Notes under the pieces: model-generated
The model's database searches: none
What the model was told of the DNA's origin: nothing
The model's input: only the letters and a program-made list of their open reading frames with translations
Shown here: positions 1 through 11,775 of the stretch, one piece after another
How positions within the stretch are numbered: the stretch's first letter is position 1
Layout: every line of letters starts with the position of its first letter
Assembly (NCBI GenBank): GCA_002150815.3
Contig: NDFF03000011.1
Coordinates: 682,001 to 746,000, forward strand
Direction: 5' to 3'
Source of the DNA: Grammothele lineata
Lineage: Eukaryota > Basidiomycota > Agaricomycetes > Polyporales > Polyporaceae
Length of the DNA stretch: 64,000 nucleotides
Made by a program: the position numbers and the translations under genes

Positions 1-716
1 GGCGCATCAGCTTCGTGAAGACTTCTCGATCCTGCCATCTCCGGTGAGAAATCATTTACAACGCCTTCCTGATCGGATCGGTCGTGCCGTGGGCGCCAAT
101 GATGTCCATCGTGTGTCATGTGAGTAATTCCTGGAAGAGCTCTAAGTCGCCATCCGCACATCGACGCACGACTGGAATGTCCGAGTTCCCGGGGCGCACC
201 CTCATTCGCAACACGGGTGTAGTGCCGCATCGTGCCCGCCGCCCAGGATGCCTCAGGGATGGACCGGAGATGGCGACGAAGCCTCCACAAGCGCGCAATC
301 TATTACGAGAGAAGCCGTCGCGAGCGGTCCGACAAACCTCGCGGCCGAGCGGTATCACGACGGGGCGCCACAGAAGGACGAACGCGTCTGTTCTTCTGTT
401 GGGAGTGGAGCTCTAAGGGGCTGCAATATGTTGGATGTCCCGTTGTGACACGGACGAGTTGAACTAAGGCGAAGGGCTCTCGTATGAACGATCTACAACC
501 GGCCCCCAACGAATCCGGTATAACGTTTGTCTTCGGATGCAGAATCAGTTCAGATATCCACCAGCGCAGCGCATATTCAGCAGAGCACCACCCAGTGTTT
601 GCGCCGAGACGAACTGAGAGTGGCCAATGGCCAACGTGTTTCATTAATGTGACTTACAGCGACAACGTCAAGTCCAGATTCCAGCAAGTGTATGGAAAGT
701 TCCAGTGGAAGATAAT
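1..716. other. Left edge, no gene supported
   Basis: Short open frames exist on both strands, but none shows family similarity, a good start context or splice-linked continuation. The neighbouring CUE gene ends at 717 on the minus strand, so part of this tract is its 3' UTR. A coding exon of a gene running off the left edge cannot be excluded. Confidence 0.4.
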
Positions 717-1791
717 TCACGCCGTCGAATCGGATGCCTTCTCCTTAGCCTGCTGTGCAAGCAATCGCCTGAACAAGGGAGCGGACATAGCGGGCAGAAA
801 GTTAGCATCCGCATAGCCCTAAGGAGACATATTACGCACTGTCTAGCGGCGAGGATCATCTGCGCCTTCCGCTCCCGTAGGCTGGCCTCGCGCTTCTCCG
901 CCGTGTCCTCCCAGACCGCCTTACCCCCTACCGCCTCCGGAGACTCGCCGATGTCCGTAGCCGATGTACGAGTCTCAAGGTGGTATCGTGAGATTAAACT
1001 CTCAGACTTCTTCGGCTTGGAGGGTCCGGCGGCGGCATTGGCAGGCGCAGTGCCGGCAGCGTTAGGTTGGGCGGGACCGGTTGGGTCGACTGCACGAGGG
1101 TACAGTGTGTAATATGCAGGCGGGGGCTATTATGACATGGCCATCACTCAGGACACATTCATACGAATAGCAGATGGTAGAACTGACTGGAGGAAGGAAT
1201 CCACGTTCAAGGATCTTGTTGGATGTCTGTTGAATATTTCCTGTCCTTAATAGGTCGTACCGGATATTATCACTAGATCACAAGACCGGTCAGCAGCTAA
1301 GTACAAGGCAGTTTCATTTGGTAGACCAGCCCGCTCCCTTCTACATATACACTCTGAAGCAGTCTACTGGCCCACGGAGGATAGACGTCCATCGGCCTCT
1401 TGCAGTATGGAAGGGGAAGGGTGATAGCCGGCTACAGCCGAGCCAGGCAGAGGCGTACGCACCTTGGTATGTCGGGGAACATGTTATGTATCGTCTCGAC
1501 CTGTGGTAGGGATAAGATTGGAGCGACGTCATCACGCTGGGTCGGCGCACCATCTCGACCGTGACATTTTTGGGACGGAAACCTAGTACAGAAGATGGTG
1601 AAGGTGTTTGTGACCCATCCTTGCTTCCTTCAGGCACCAATCGGACCCAGCAGACGGTGGGCAACAGGGGCATAGACGTGTCAACTCCAGCCACCGCACA
1701 AGCCCGGGATGAAGCACGCACCTGACGTAGCCCAGCGAACGACGAGCACAATCACTGCAACGGCGACAAGGACATTCACGACCTCGCCCAT
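717..1791 (-). CDS. CUE1: CUE-domain ERAD factor, Cue1-like
   Basis: Predicted ER membrane protein of about 187 residues, read as six exons: 1791-1722, 1582-1551, 1500-1463, 1272-1188, 1126-840 and 768-717, all phase-consistent. It opens with one hydrophobic helix (VVNVLVAVAVIVLVVRW). A CUE domain follows, assembled over three small exons, with the conserved MFP motif (IHNMFPDIPSDNIRYDLL) and the di-leucine that contact ubiquitin. A variable Pro/Ala linker leads to a charged C-terminal helix (KAVWEDTAEKREASLRERK). That helix resembles the Ubc7-binding region of yeast Cue1, which recruits and activates the E2 Ubc7 at the ER surface for ER-associated degradation. Because it is split into tiny exons, simple ORF scanning misses it. 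It is divergent to a UBX2-like gene. The family call is strong; the E2-binding role is inferred. Confidence 0.88.
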
Positions 1792-2212
1792 GTTTTCACA
1801 AATTCTAAGGGGGGCGAAAAGATTAGGATAGCAAGGAGTCTCGCTGACTAGTGAGCGTTGAGTGACCGAGGACGAGTTAGGGACGAAAGAGCGACTCCGA
1901 ACGGCACGGCTGGAAGTCTCGTGAGTCTAGGCCCAAGCGCCAACGGAGAGAGCTCATGTCATTGTGGGGTTATCGACCCATAATTAATTGTCCAATGACC
2001 CGATGTGGACATACAGCCGAAACGCACGCGACATACAGCAACCTGGCCTGAGACGACGTGGTGGGTCAAACCGAGCGAGAGTCCAGTCAGACACTGCGCC
2101 AGACGTCCACCGGCGTGGAACAGTTCTCCCTTCTCAGCGTTTACCCTAATATATTCCCAACCAGCAGGCCTTTCTGCTCTCGACGTTCCTTGCTCCTTAT
2201 CCCCCGGCTCTC
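1792..2212. promoter_or_regulatory. Shared divergent promoter of CUE1-like and UBX2-like genes
   Basis: The two start codons (1791 minus, 2213 plus) are 421 bp apart, with no other coding signal between them. Both genes must take their 5' regulatory DNA from this interval. An AT-rich stretch (taatatattc) lies about 60 bp upstream of the plus-strand ATG. I see no recognisable operator. Confidence 0.55.
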
Positions 2213-4476
2213 ATGGATCCCGATACTCTGACCCCGCCACAGCGCGACGCGCTCGCACAGCTGCAAGCTCTTACAGACGGCGGTGACCAGGAAGTCGCCA
2301 TTGGGGTCCTTTCGAGCGTAGACTGGGACGTGCAGGTGAGCGTCCTCTCTTTCTCTGTCTTGTCAGCCGTATGCATGCCCTATGCCTATACGAGTCTTCG
2401 GACCTGCGTTCTCCGTATGACATACCTATGAAGGGGGTTTCATGTTGGGCTTTGTGGCGACGTAAAAGCGGAGTCCGCCGAATGGGTCGTATGTGAGGTG
2501 GCAGCTTTTGTGGGCGAGCCCGACGCATTTAGTGTGATGTCATACCTTCATCGCATTGACTTATTCTCAATGGATGCATAACATAGAACTGAACTGACTA
2601 CATCTCACATCTACCAGCGGGCTGCCGAAGTCATATTTGATGGCGTACTCCCGCCTCCGCCGCCCCCGCCGACTCAACCTGCGCGCAGGGAGGAGTTTGA
2701 GATTGACGACTCCGAGCAAGGGTTTTCGAGCGACAGACGAGGCGGTCGAGAGTTCCGACCAGTGGTACGTCTCGAGCGCACTGTATATCCACGCGTTGCT
2801 CATGGCAGACCAGGAGTCGGGCTCTCTTTCCACCATTGTCATCCGTCCTATACGTGTCGTCTTTAACATCCTCGCGATCCCCCTTTACCCCATCTTCTCG
2901 CTCCTTCGCTTCATCTTTCGAGCTCTTCGAATTCCCCTGCCTAATGTTGGCCCCTTCTCCTTCTCATACCGCCCCCTCGGGCCCGCCCCAGGACGCGAAG
3001 CACGAGATCCGAAGAGCGCTGCCGAGCGTTGGGTTCGTGCTCTCGAAGAACAGACGGGTGCGGTCTGCATATGCCGCAGTACGAGTAGGAAGCAGACCCA
3101 GAGTAACGGCCATAGTGTCGCCTCCGGCGTCGCTGGCCCCTCTAACCTGACTTCGCGCGCGAACGCATGGGAAGACGGCGCAAACGGAGGATCCGAGACG
3201 GACACCAAGCTGCTTCCCGATTTCTTCTTGGGAAGCTATGAAGAATTCGCACGAACCTGCCAGAGGGAGCTCAAGATTGGATGCGTTGTTATCGTCAGCG
3301 AGGAGCATGATGACGACGCCGAATTCAAGAGGTAGCCTTCTAACGTTCTATCGCCGCACATGCATTGACAGGACGCCCAGGAGTACCCTCACGGATCCCA
3401 CCATTGTCCGCATCATCCAGGAAAATGACATCTTGGTATGGGGTGGCGACATCCGCGACCGTGATGCCTGGAGCGGTAAGAATACACGCATTAATTTCAC
3501 CACGTCTTTGCTCACATGGCCGCTCTCAGCTTCGCAGAAACTCCAGGCAACGACATACCCCTTCATCGCCTTCATCGCCCTCCAGCCTCGTCGTGCTCCG
3601 GCTTCCTCGGCCCCTCCATCCCCGACGATGACCATCCTCTCTAGGCACCAAGGCCCCTCCATCCCATCCACATCCGCTCCGACTGCCGCTCAAACGCTCG
3701 CTGCACACCTGAACGACCATCTTCTCCCGCGCGTGACGCCCTTCCTCGCCAAGCTGCGCCTCGAAGCCGCCGAGCGCGAACGCGAGCGCGCACTCCGCGC
3801 CGAGCAAGACCGCGCCTTCGAGGAGTCGCGCCGCAAAGACGCCGAGCGCATCGAGGCCCGCCGGCGCGCGCAACGCGAAGCCGACGACGCGGCGCGCCAT
3901 GCCCAGGAAGCCGAGGCCCGTGCGTCCGAGGAGCGGCGCCGCGCCGAGGCTGCGCGGGCGGCGTACGACGCGCACCGCATGGCGTGGCGTCGCTGGGTGC
4001 GGCGCGGGCTCGTCGTGCGTGAGCCGCGCCCGGGCGAGGCTGCGCGGGGTAAGACGCTGCGTGTGGGCGTGCGCATGCCAGATGGACGCCGTGCGGTGCG
4101 GTTCTTCGGAGAGGAGGATGCATTGACTGCGCTGTACGCGTACGTCGACTCGCTCTTCATCCCGCCCGAGTACGTCCAGGATGCCGACCCTACGACGCCG
4201 CCGGAGGGTGGCGCGCTAGGTGAAGCTGGGCTCGTACAGGAGATGGAGAAGGCTGGGCGAAGCCCTGGGAAGTGGTGGGCTTTCAAGCTGGTGTTGGCCT
4301 ACCCGAGGCGCGAGATCCCTTGGGAGGCCGAGAAGAAGATCGGAGAGGTCGATGCCCTCCGCGGTGGAGGACAGGTCGTGGTCGAACTCGTGTCAGACGA
4401 CGACGGCGCCAAAGGGAAGGGCACAGCTACGGTAGAAGACGACGGCGACGATGGATACCATACGGAAAGCGACTGA
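2213..4476 (+). CDS. UBX2: UBA-UAS-UBX protein, Ubx2/FAF2-like Cdc48 adaptor
   Basis: Adaptor that recruits the AAA ATPase Cdc48/p97 to ubiquitinated ER proteins. Five exons: 2213-2335, 2618-2764, 2814-3331, 3372-3475 and 3530-4476. In order the protein has an N-terminal UBA-like helix bundle (from LTPPQRDALAQL), a hydrophobic hairpin (IRVVFNILAIPLYPIFSLL) of the kind that inserts FAF2 into ER or lipid-droplet membrane, and a thioredoxin-like UAS domain (FFLGSYEEFARTC to YPFIAFIAL). A long Arg/Glu-rich coiled coil and a C-terminal UBX domain follow; the UBX domain has a YPRR variant of the FPR loop that docks on Cdc48. The acidic tail ends at 4476. The last intron (3476-3529, 54 nt) has no in-frame stop, so its retention would insert 18 residues. 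The domain order is decisive for the family. Confidence 0.92.
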
Positions 4477-6385
4477 GCATGGTAATCGGTGATGGGTGGA
4501 ATTACGGGGAACATACAGGCTCTCTGGATCTTTGCTCTCATTCTTGTTAACGTACTAATCGCGCTCGTTAATGGCATGCATATTGCTGCTGTCTTTCTCG
4601 CGTGTGTCTGCTTAGCAAGTCTTCCCGACACACTCCTACCATGAGGCGAGCATGATGTGGCAATAGCCTCGGTGAGCACCGCCCGACCCCCATCTTCTAC
4701 AACTATTCACTATCATGATCGAATGAACAGCTTTGCACTTGCCCACACTGGACTTAGTTCCTTTCGGCTCGTTGAACAACCGTAAATCAGCGAGCGCAGA
4801 CCGTTTGGTCCGGGTGTTCAAGGTGCGCCCTCCACGTGATTATCATACTGATGTTCTGCACGCTTTGTAGGTTCAAGGCGCATGGAGACTCTATCTCTAT
4901 TCCTTCAGTCCGAATCTAACTCCTCTGCATCATATGACTGAGTGCGTGATGACTGGGTTTGCTGCAAAATAGGCTGGGTGACTTCAACCCGGTGCTGAAC
5001 TATTAACTGCGCTAAGCATGCTTCACAGAGAGGCCGCACTCAGATGTGTCCCGAGCGCTGTTCCCATACCTAAGTCGAAGTTGTCGGTCCCATCATACGG
5101 CGCCGAGAGTTGAAATGGCTTAGCGGGACCGAGCCCCGGCGATGATGATGACCATGAGGAACGGTATGCGTTGCTCATACCCAAGGTCCTATGGCTACTT
5201 ACTCAAGCGCTTGTGTTTGTGCAGTTGCTTCACTTAGAACAACTATCATATTCATTGCACTGCGGGATAAGGAGACTGACCGGAGTCTTCTAAATTTGCA
5301 TTGATAGGCTTGATGATATCCGTCCAGGCGTTTATCGCCCGAAGCCTCATCCTCCCTCAGTGACATACTCAGGTCGACATAGTACAAGTCGCGGATACGG
5401 ACAGTGTTTCACTCTCAATACAAATCAGCTCGAGCCATGCGAGGAGAATACGGAGGCGTTCGGAAGGATTAGACGTAGGGGTCGGGTTTGTTTGCGAACG
5501 GGTGTCTTTGTCTGACACTCATTGTTAGATGCTCGAATGTGCGCTCCGAGCGATACGGACACTGTGGGAACACGAGATCGGACTATAGGTAACTTCCGCT
5601 ATCATGAGCCGGCTCACACGAGTTCCAACAGGTGAATGCCATTGAACTACAGTATCCCGCATATCCCACAACTCACTTACTCCCGTGATGTACCTCCTCG
5701 AGCGCTGCTAGCTCTATACCAGCTTCACATACTACCGGTATGCCTGATCGTGCTCCGAGAGGTACTGAATACTAATCATGATTCCTAGGCGCTGTCGTGG
5801 AAGACATGTCTACGACCGTACATCAGAGATAGTGCCGAGCGATGTATGCAAGGAGGTTTCGTCAATGAGTAGTTTACCAATCTCTTTGCGAAGTTGACAC
5901 CGGGTGGGTATCTAGGTTTCCCGAAACCGGGATTGAGTACTATTATTATCCTCACGCTCGGCCAAAGGTGGGTTCAGGCTTCACTACTCTCTAGATTCAC
6001 TGCAAAACGTCCGCAATACATAGGAAGTTATGCCGATCTGCTTGTGTTTCGTACCTCGCCGCCAACCGGGTGTTCCGTTTGACAACTGCGGAACACGCTC
6101 GACCACATCTCACCTGCGGTCGTCGAAACTCAGTCAGTTCTCCTCATCCTTGAGGTTGCCGCTATATGCTAATTCCTGTCCCTTCCAGCGCACCGACTTC
6201 GGGACAGCGCAGAAGTCCCACGTGGTCTTAACCGCACCTCTTCGCTAGCAGTCAGGCCATAGTGTCCGAGCCGCCATGGGCGTACATCAAGGACGCTGCC
6301 AGGATCCTGAAGCGCTACCAAACTGTCTCTACATGGGCGTCGGACCCTCTCCTTGTGCGGTGATAGCGAATTAGGAGAACTGGGG
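4477..6385. other. Gene-poor tract of about 1.9 kb
   Basis: Only short open frames with mixed base composition are visible, and no chain of exons with matching splice phases could be assembled on either strand. It contains the 3' flank of the UBX gene and, at its right end, the promoter of the first alpha/beta-hydrolase. No repeat or transposon terminus was recognised. Confidence 0.4.
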
Positions 6386-6390
6386 TATAA
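6386..6390 (+). promoter_or_regulatory. TATA-like element of hydrolase A
   Basis: A tataa pentamer lies 73 bp upstream of the ATG at 6459. The tandem paralog has a TATA box at almost the same distance, which supports a real core promoter element. Confidence 0.4.
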
Positions 6391-6458
6391 CTACCCTCGC
6401 TCTGTTGTGGTGAGCTGCACCATCTTAGTTCTCTTCGCCCCGGTAGATTCCTCACAAC

Positions 6459-7679
6459 ATGCCCTCTATCGTTGTCGACAACAAAGGTACTCAACTGGCA
6501 TACCTCGACAGTGGTGCTCCCGCCACTTCGCCCAGTTCCTATATCACCATATTTGCGGTCCACGGAATGTTGTGGGGGTTCCGTGAGTCCAGAGGTCTTC
6601 ACTTTCTGCCATCGCACTGATTGTGAATAACCAGGTATATACGACAAGCTACTTAGAGTAGCACCCGCTGTTGGCGTACGCCTCGTGGCCATCAGTCGCC
6701 GCGACTATCCTGGCTCGACGCCTTTCGCCGAAGGGGAACTCGCTAGCCTTGCTATGACGGACGACCGTGGAGCAGCAGCTTTCATTCATGATAGGGGCAT
6801 AGAGATCGCCATCTTCATGGACACTTTCATCCGACAGCACAATATCCCTTTGCCCTCGCCGGACCGCAAGAGTGGTGGTGTCGCGTTACTGAGCTGGTCG
6901 CTTGGCGCGGCGTACGTGCATTCAGCGCTTTCACATCTCTACTTCCTCCCGGAGCCGGTTCGTATGCACCTCGCCGGTTATTTACATACAGTACTCATAC
7001 ATGGTGCGTATATTATCAACTTAACCAGCTTCCTTAAATTTTCGCCTCTTTATCGAACAAAACTAACTCCGCTGTATAATCTATCACAGATCCCTTGCCC
7101 ATGGCATTCGGCCTCCCAGAGACTCTCACGACGCATACCGCATACGGGGCCGCTTCTTCCGACTCCAACGTGCAGAGCAGCAGCGAGATGGAACAGAGGC
7201 TCCGTATCTACTTCCAACACGGAGATCTCACCCCTCGTTCTCTCAATATATCTGGACTAGCCTCTGCTCCATCCTCCGCCCCAACGACGGACGGCATGCC
7301 GGCGGATATCTTGTCCCCCGCCTCAGCCGAATCTGACCGTTTGGTGTACGCGCACTGCGCAAGCGCGCTACACAGCAGTTATCAGCGCGCATTGTTCGGA
7401 CCCACAAGGGCCACCAATTCCGGTGTGAGGGCGGTGTTGATCGTCAACGAGGATTCAGCAGGATTTTGCATTGCCACGGCGTCACACATCCTGAAGGATA
7501 ACGGAGCTGCAGGAGGAGGCGCAGTCGACATACGGTGGATGCCGAAGGGAAATCACTTCGTACGTCCGTCCCTAGCGGTCTGTGACGCGGTGCTGATTTG
7601 TTTTAACTAGCCCCATAAGGATGAGCCCAAGTTAACGCTGAGAGTCCTCGTGGATGCTATTACAATTGAACGCTGGTGA
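6459..7679 (+). CDS. Alpha/beta-hydrolase fold protein, tandem copy A
   Basis: Putative esterase or hydrolase of about 343 residues in four exons: 6459-6582, 6635-7003, 7090-7559 and 7611-7679. The fold is shown by an oxyanion HG motif after strand 3 (FAVHGMLWGF), a nucleophile-elbow region at GGVALLSWSLG (the serine sits in a W-S-L-G context) and a C-terminal histidine at GNHF-PHKDEP, which spans the last intron. No signal peptide or membrane segment is present, so it is probably intracellular. Copy B at 8238-9430 has the same four-exon layout and intron phases and a strongly similar protein, most obviously at AISRRDYPGSTPFAEGE. The substrate is unknown. The C-terminal tail of copy A is more divergent than that of copy B. 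Confidence 0.85.
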
Positions 7680-8160
7680 TCTGGCAGACGTCCGAGTAGT
7701 AGACTTCTCGAAACGTTGATTGTTTGTGCATGTACGTCTATGTACGTCCGTGTTGCTTCCTGAGAGTATACCTCCCAGAATCCTACTATATGCGTGTCAA
7801 CAGTATTGCCACGTTCAAGTCGAACGCATGCAGAGGGTTACTAGATTAGTAATCGCCCTACTGGCTCGGTACTAGTCATAACCTGCTCTTGTCCTAGATG
7901 TATGTCGAACCCAGGTAGACATCCACACGGTGCCTGGATGTCATGGGTGCCCGAGCTGATCTGTGTGGGCCCATTCGCAACTACTCGGTACGCTGGTACT
8001 CGTTATCTGAGCACAGCTAGTCTTGTATTTGACACGCCGATCGGCGATTTCCTCACCCCAATGAACGTGGTAATACATCTACCGCAACGTCTGGCAGTGC
8101 GGGCGGCGGCTTGTTGATGGACGTTGGCCGACGCCCTGTTCTGGTTTGGAAATTGACCGA
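7680..8160. other. Intergenic spacer between hydrolase copies
   Basis: No coding signal beyond short random frames. It contains the 3' flank of copy A and the promoter of copy B. Confidence 0.5.
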
Positions 8161-8167
8161 TATAAAG
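8161..8167 (+). promoter_or_regulatory. TATA box of hydrolase B
   Basis: A tataaag heptamer lies 77 bp upstream of the ATG at 8238. This is a good match to the fungal TATA consensus, at the expected distance for a transcription start some 30-40 bp downstream. Confidence 0.55.
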
Positions 8168-8237
8168 GTGGAGGCCAGTATACGGATAGGATTATCACCG
8201 ACATTTCCCAAACACCCTGCGGATCCCACTACCTGCC

Positions 8238-9430
8238 ATGTCTTCAATAGTAGTCAATGACAAGGGTATCGAGCTAGGGTTCTTGGATAGCGGCGCTCCT
8301 CCGTCAGCGGAGTTGTACACGACGCTCTTCGTCATCCATGGGATGCAATGGGGCTATCGTGAGTGCTCTGTTCCAGACCAGTTTGTTCCGCTACTCATAG
8401 TTCTGTAGATGTATACGATAAAGTTCTCAAGGTTGCCCCCACCAAAGGACTCAGGATTGTAGCCATCAGCCGTCGCGACTATCCAGGATCGACGCCCTTC
8501 GCAGAGGGCGAGATCGCCGGTCTAGCCACGGACGAACAGAAGGAGGGCTTTGTGCGCGAACGAGGCGTCGAGATATCCACCTTCATCTCCACCTTCATCG
8601 AGAAGCACAACCTCCCGCCTCCGTCCGCTGACGGCAAGACGGGAGGGGTCGCACTCCTCGGTTGGTCGTTGGGGGTCTCGTATGCTCTCGCCGCAGTGGC
8701 CTTCCTTGACGCGCTCTCCGAGGACGCCAGGACGCGGATCCAGGCACATCTACGCACGCTTATCATGCATGGTATGTATTCGCGTTAGCTTAGCCCCCGC
8801 CCAAAGAACAGCGCCCACTCACCATCAGCCACCTTTGCATGACACACGCAGATCCGGCGCCGGTCGCGCTGGGTATTCCTGTTGCGCCCAAGACATGGAC
8901 GCCTTTCTCCATCCCTGGCCTCAATCCCGTTCAGATGGTCGCACTCAACGCCCAACATTTGAGCGCATACTTCGACCACGGGGATTTGTCCAAGCGCGAT
9001 CTCGACACGATCGAGTATATCGTGCCTGCCACATACCGTGCCCCCAGTATCTTCGGTATGCCAGACGAGATCATGTCCCCCATGTCAATCCAGTCGGATG
9101 TTGCCTGGTGGACGGCGTGCGCAAGCGCGCTCGTCACGAGCTACCGTCGGGCACTGTTCAGTGGAGGAGATAGCAAAGTGAAGGCGTGGCTCATCACGGG
9201 CGAGGCATGCGCGAGCTTCCCGATACAGACGACATTCCACTTGCTTCGAGAGAACGAAGAGGCAGGCGGGAAATGCTTTGAGCTCAAGTGGCTACCTAAG
9301 ACAAATCATTTCGTAAGTTCTTCAGTATTCTGAGGCTGCTCGATGTCACGGTTGAACGTTGTTTATGCAGCCGCACTGGGACGAGCCGGAGTTCACATTG
9401 GAGACCTGGAAGGAGGCTATCTCGAGCTAA
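8238..9430 (+). CDS. Alpha/beta-hydrolase fold protein, tandem copy B
   Basis: Second tandem paralog, about 334 residues, four exons: 8238-8358, 8409-8771, 8852-9312 and 9371-9430. It carries the oxyanion HG (FVIHGMQWGYH), the classical nucleophile elbow G-W-S-L-G (within GGVALLGWSLGVSY) and the terminal histidine region (TNHF-PHWDEPEFTLE). It begins with SSIVVNDKGIELGFLDSG, parallel to the PSIVVDNKGTQLAYLDSG of copy A. No targeting signal is seen. Family membership is clear and the substrate is unknown. The conserved intron phases show that the pair arose by duplication of an intron-containing gene rather than by retroposition. Confidence 0.88.
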
Positions 9431-9569
9431 TTTTGATGCTGATAGATCCATACATATATACTGGATTATAACCACGTTTATTAGATCCGTGCAAATTCAG
9501 GTCCTTATACCTATCACCCACCATAGCGAGAACCTTGATAACGTAACTTTTCAGGAGTGAGTCGACACC

Positions 9570-11775
9570 CTAGACTGACAGTTCCTCTCTTTGTAACCAT
9601 TTGTTCAACATGTGCAGCACCCTCACAGGCTGATCATAAGGGGTCTGATTCCACACGATTAGCATGCCAAATTCATGGCAACCAAGTTGTTGAAAGAACG
9701 TACCAGATGACCTGCGTCCAGGATAGTCACGAACGAGAGGCCCCCGCCGCTACGGACTTTGCCTCCCATTTCTCCCGCTACGCTCCACGGGCGCATCGGT
9801 GCACGCCGGTACGCCTCCTGGGCGGACCACTCCACCGCATAAGTCACGCGCTCGTTGCCCATCTGCGGCGAGTTCTGTATGAACGCGGAGCACAAGAGGC
9901 CAAATCAACGGGGCGTACCCAGTTGCATACGAAATCGTTCACGCCGGCGTACACGAGCGCGCGGACGCCGCGCTCGAGGAGAGCGCCGATTGAGTCTTCG
10001 GCACGGAACGACACGCGGTCGGCGTTGGCTTCGAACCGGGCCGTCACTGCATTGTTGTGGGATGACCAGTTGCCGCTGGCAGAGTCAATCCCGAGAATAT
10101 CTCGGGTGGTGGGTTCATTCAGGTAGGATTCGACGTTTCTGAACATGAAGTGTCAAGACTTGTTTCTGCGATATAGATAGGTGTATGGACGTACTTGATA
10201 ATGGGATAGCATTCTTCCATTCCAAGGTACGGTTGGCTATAGGCCGTAATAAGCATCGAATTCTTCACACCGAATGGTATGTGCTCAAGGGCTTACCACG
10301 GTCGTGTGCGATCATGAGGATTATAACCGCCATTTTTCACGAAGAACGCGCTGAAGGAGTCCGAGCAGAAAGACATCGCTGCAAGACAATCGACTTTGTC
10401 AAATGTGTCTATACACGACGTTTGAAGCCTCTTTTCGCATCGAGGAACCTTTGAGGAGCGTAACATACATTTAGCGACGATGAAGGGGCTCAGACAGTAT
10501 ATGAGTCACTCACGCGCTGTTTCATCTTTACGCATTCCCTACCATGCATTCAGTCTCGTGCATGCCTGTGGCAAGAACCGAAAACCTACTGGATGTTCTG
10601 TATGGGCGGAAGGTCAAACTCCCGACGCGATTCACATTGAATGTCGTAGTATGACAGCGTCATTAGCATGAAGTTTGTGCATCCATTCCCTACGCACTAT
10701 TAGCAGCACGCCCTAAGCATCATAACAGACTACCAGGGGCTCACCAAGTATAATGGAGTCCAAGTTCACAGGTGCAAGCCCAGCTTCGACCAACCGTGCA
10801 TTGTTGTCGTACACGGCGGCAGCAAAAACGGGAAGCATGCGACCCTAGCAGGAGGATAATCTGTCAGACGCCTTCCACAGCCAAAGACTTCGCAATAGTA
10901 GCGATGACATACCGCGTAAGACTCGCCAGCCATGTGGAACTTCCTCCCTTCAAACTTCGAGAAGTGGTGGAAGAAGATCGCGACAAACGCAGCAATGTCT
11001 TCCGCGGCCTCCTGCGTCGAGCTCTGTCGGGAACCGCGTTCAGCTCTACTGGGGAGGTGGAGACACCGACAAGACAACGCGTACCACATATCCAGACTCG
11101 CCATGATCGGTGTACGAGAACCCAGTGCCAACGGGTTGGTCGACAACGAGCAGATTGGCACGCTCGTTCCACGCGTGTTCAAAACGCTCCACTTTATTCG
11201 GTGACGCCGGCCGGCACGGGCCTGGGTTTTCCGGTAAGCAGGACTTAGACCACATTCCAGCATAACCGAGGACGGAAGGAAGGTTCCTACGCACCAAGTT
11301 CGGCGAACAGGCCGATGGCAGAGGACCCACCCGGGCCGCCATTGATCCAAAACACGACGTCGTCCGCGTCTGGGTCGCGCCTGCTCTCGAAGAAGTAGAA
11401 GAAAATGTGCTTCGTGTTAACGTCGACATAGCCGGTGTAGGCGCTACAGAAAACAGCGTCAAATACGTATCAGGACGTGTATGTTTGTAGGTGGTGATGA
11501 CGACAAAGACAGACGTACCGCACGTCGCCGTCGCAGAAACACGACTCTTTTACGCGTACACCATGCTTGGGGTACAGCGGATGTTCGAGGCTCTTGAATG
11601 CTTCCGACGCGTTCAGACCGAGCGCGTCGTTCACGGTGGGTCTCAACGGCGCTTGAGCTGGCATCCGCCCCGCAGCCGTGCCGCAAACGGCCATTGCGAC
11701 GACTAGCACTACCACCAACATCCTCGCAAAAAGTGGTGGTCGGGGTGAGGAGTGAGAGGAGACGGAACGAGTCAT
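9570..11775 (-). CDS. Serine carboxypeptidase S10, copy A, secreted or vacuolar
   Basis: Exopeptidase that removes C-terminal residues at acidic pH. The start was placed at the ATG at 11775, because the longer frame upstream begins with TTG. It gives a hydrophobic signal peptide ([18 protein letters not shown]). Visible S10 hallmarks are the oxyanion segment [10 protein letters not shown], the nucleophile motif GESYAG (split by an intron), the catalytic aspartate region [10 protein letters not shown] and the histidine region DAGHL. It has about ten exons and is homologous along its length to the plus-strand copy at 18900. One point is odd: at a micro-exon near 10538-10560 (after the NIQ codons) the copy is one base out of phase with its paralog, so either it uses a different splice site or it carries a frameshift. 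Confidence 0.85.

Noticed and set aside
3526..4286. Long minus-strand open frames (up to 198 codons) opposite the UBX gene
   Set aside because: They lie antisense to the Arg/Glu coiled coil and UBX domain. The GC-rich repetitive codons of the real gene create open shadows on the other strand.
4477..6385. Possible transposon remnant in the gene-poor tract
   Set aside because: No terminal repeats, target-site duplication or transposase or reverse-transcriptase motif could be seen.
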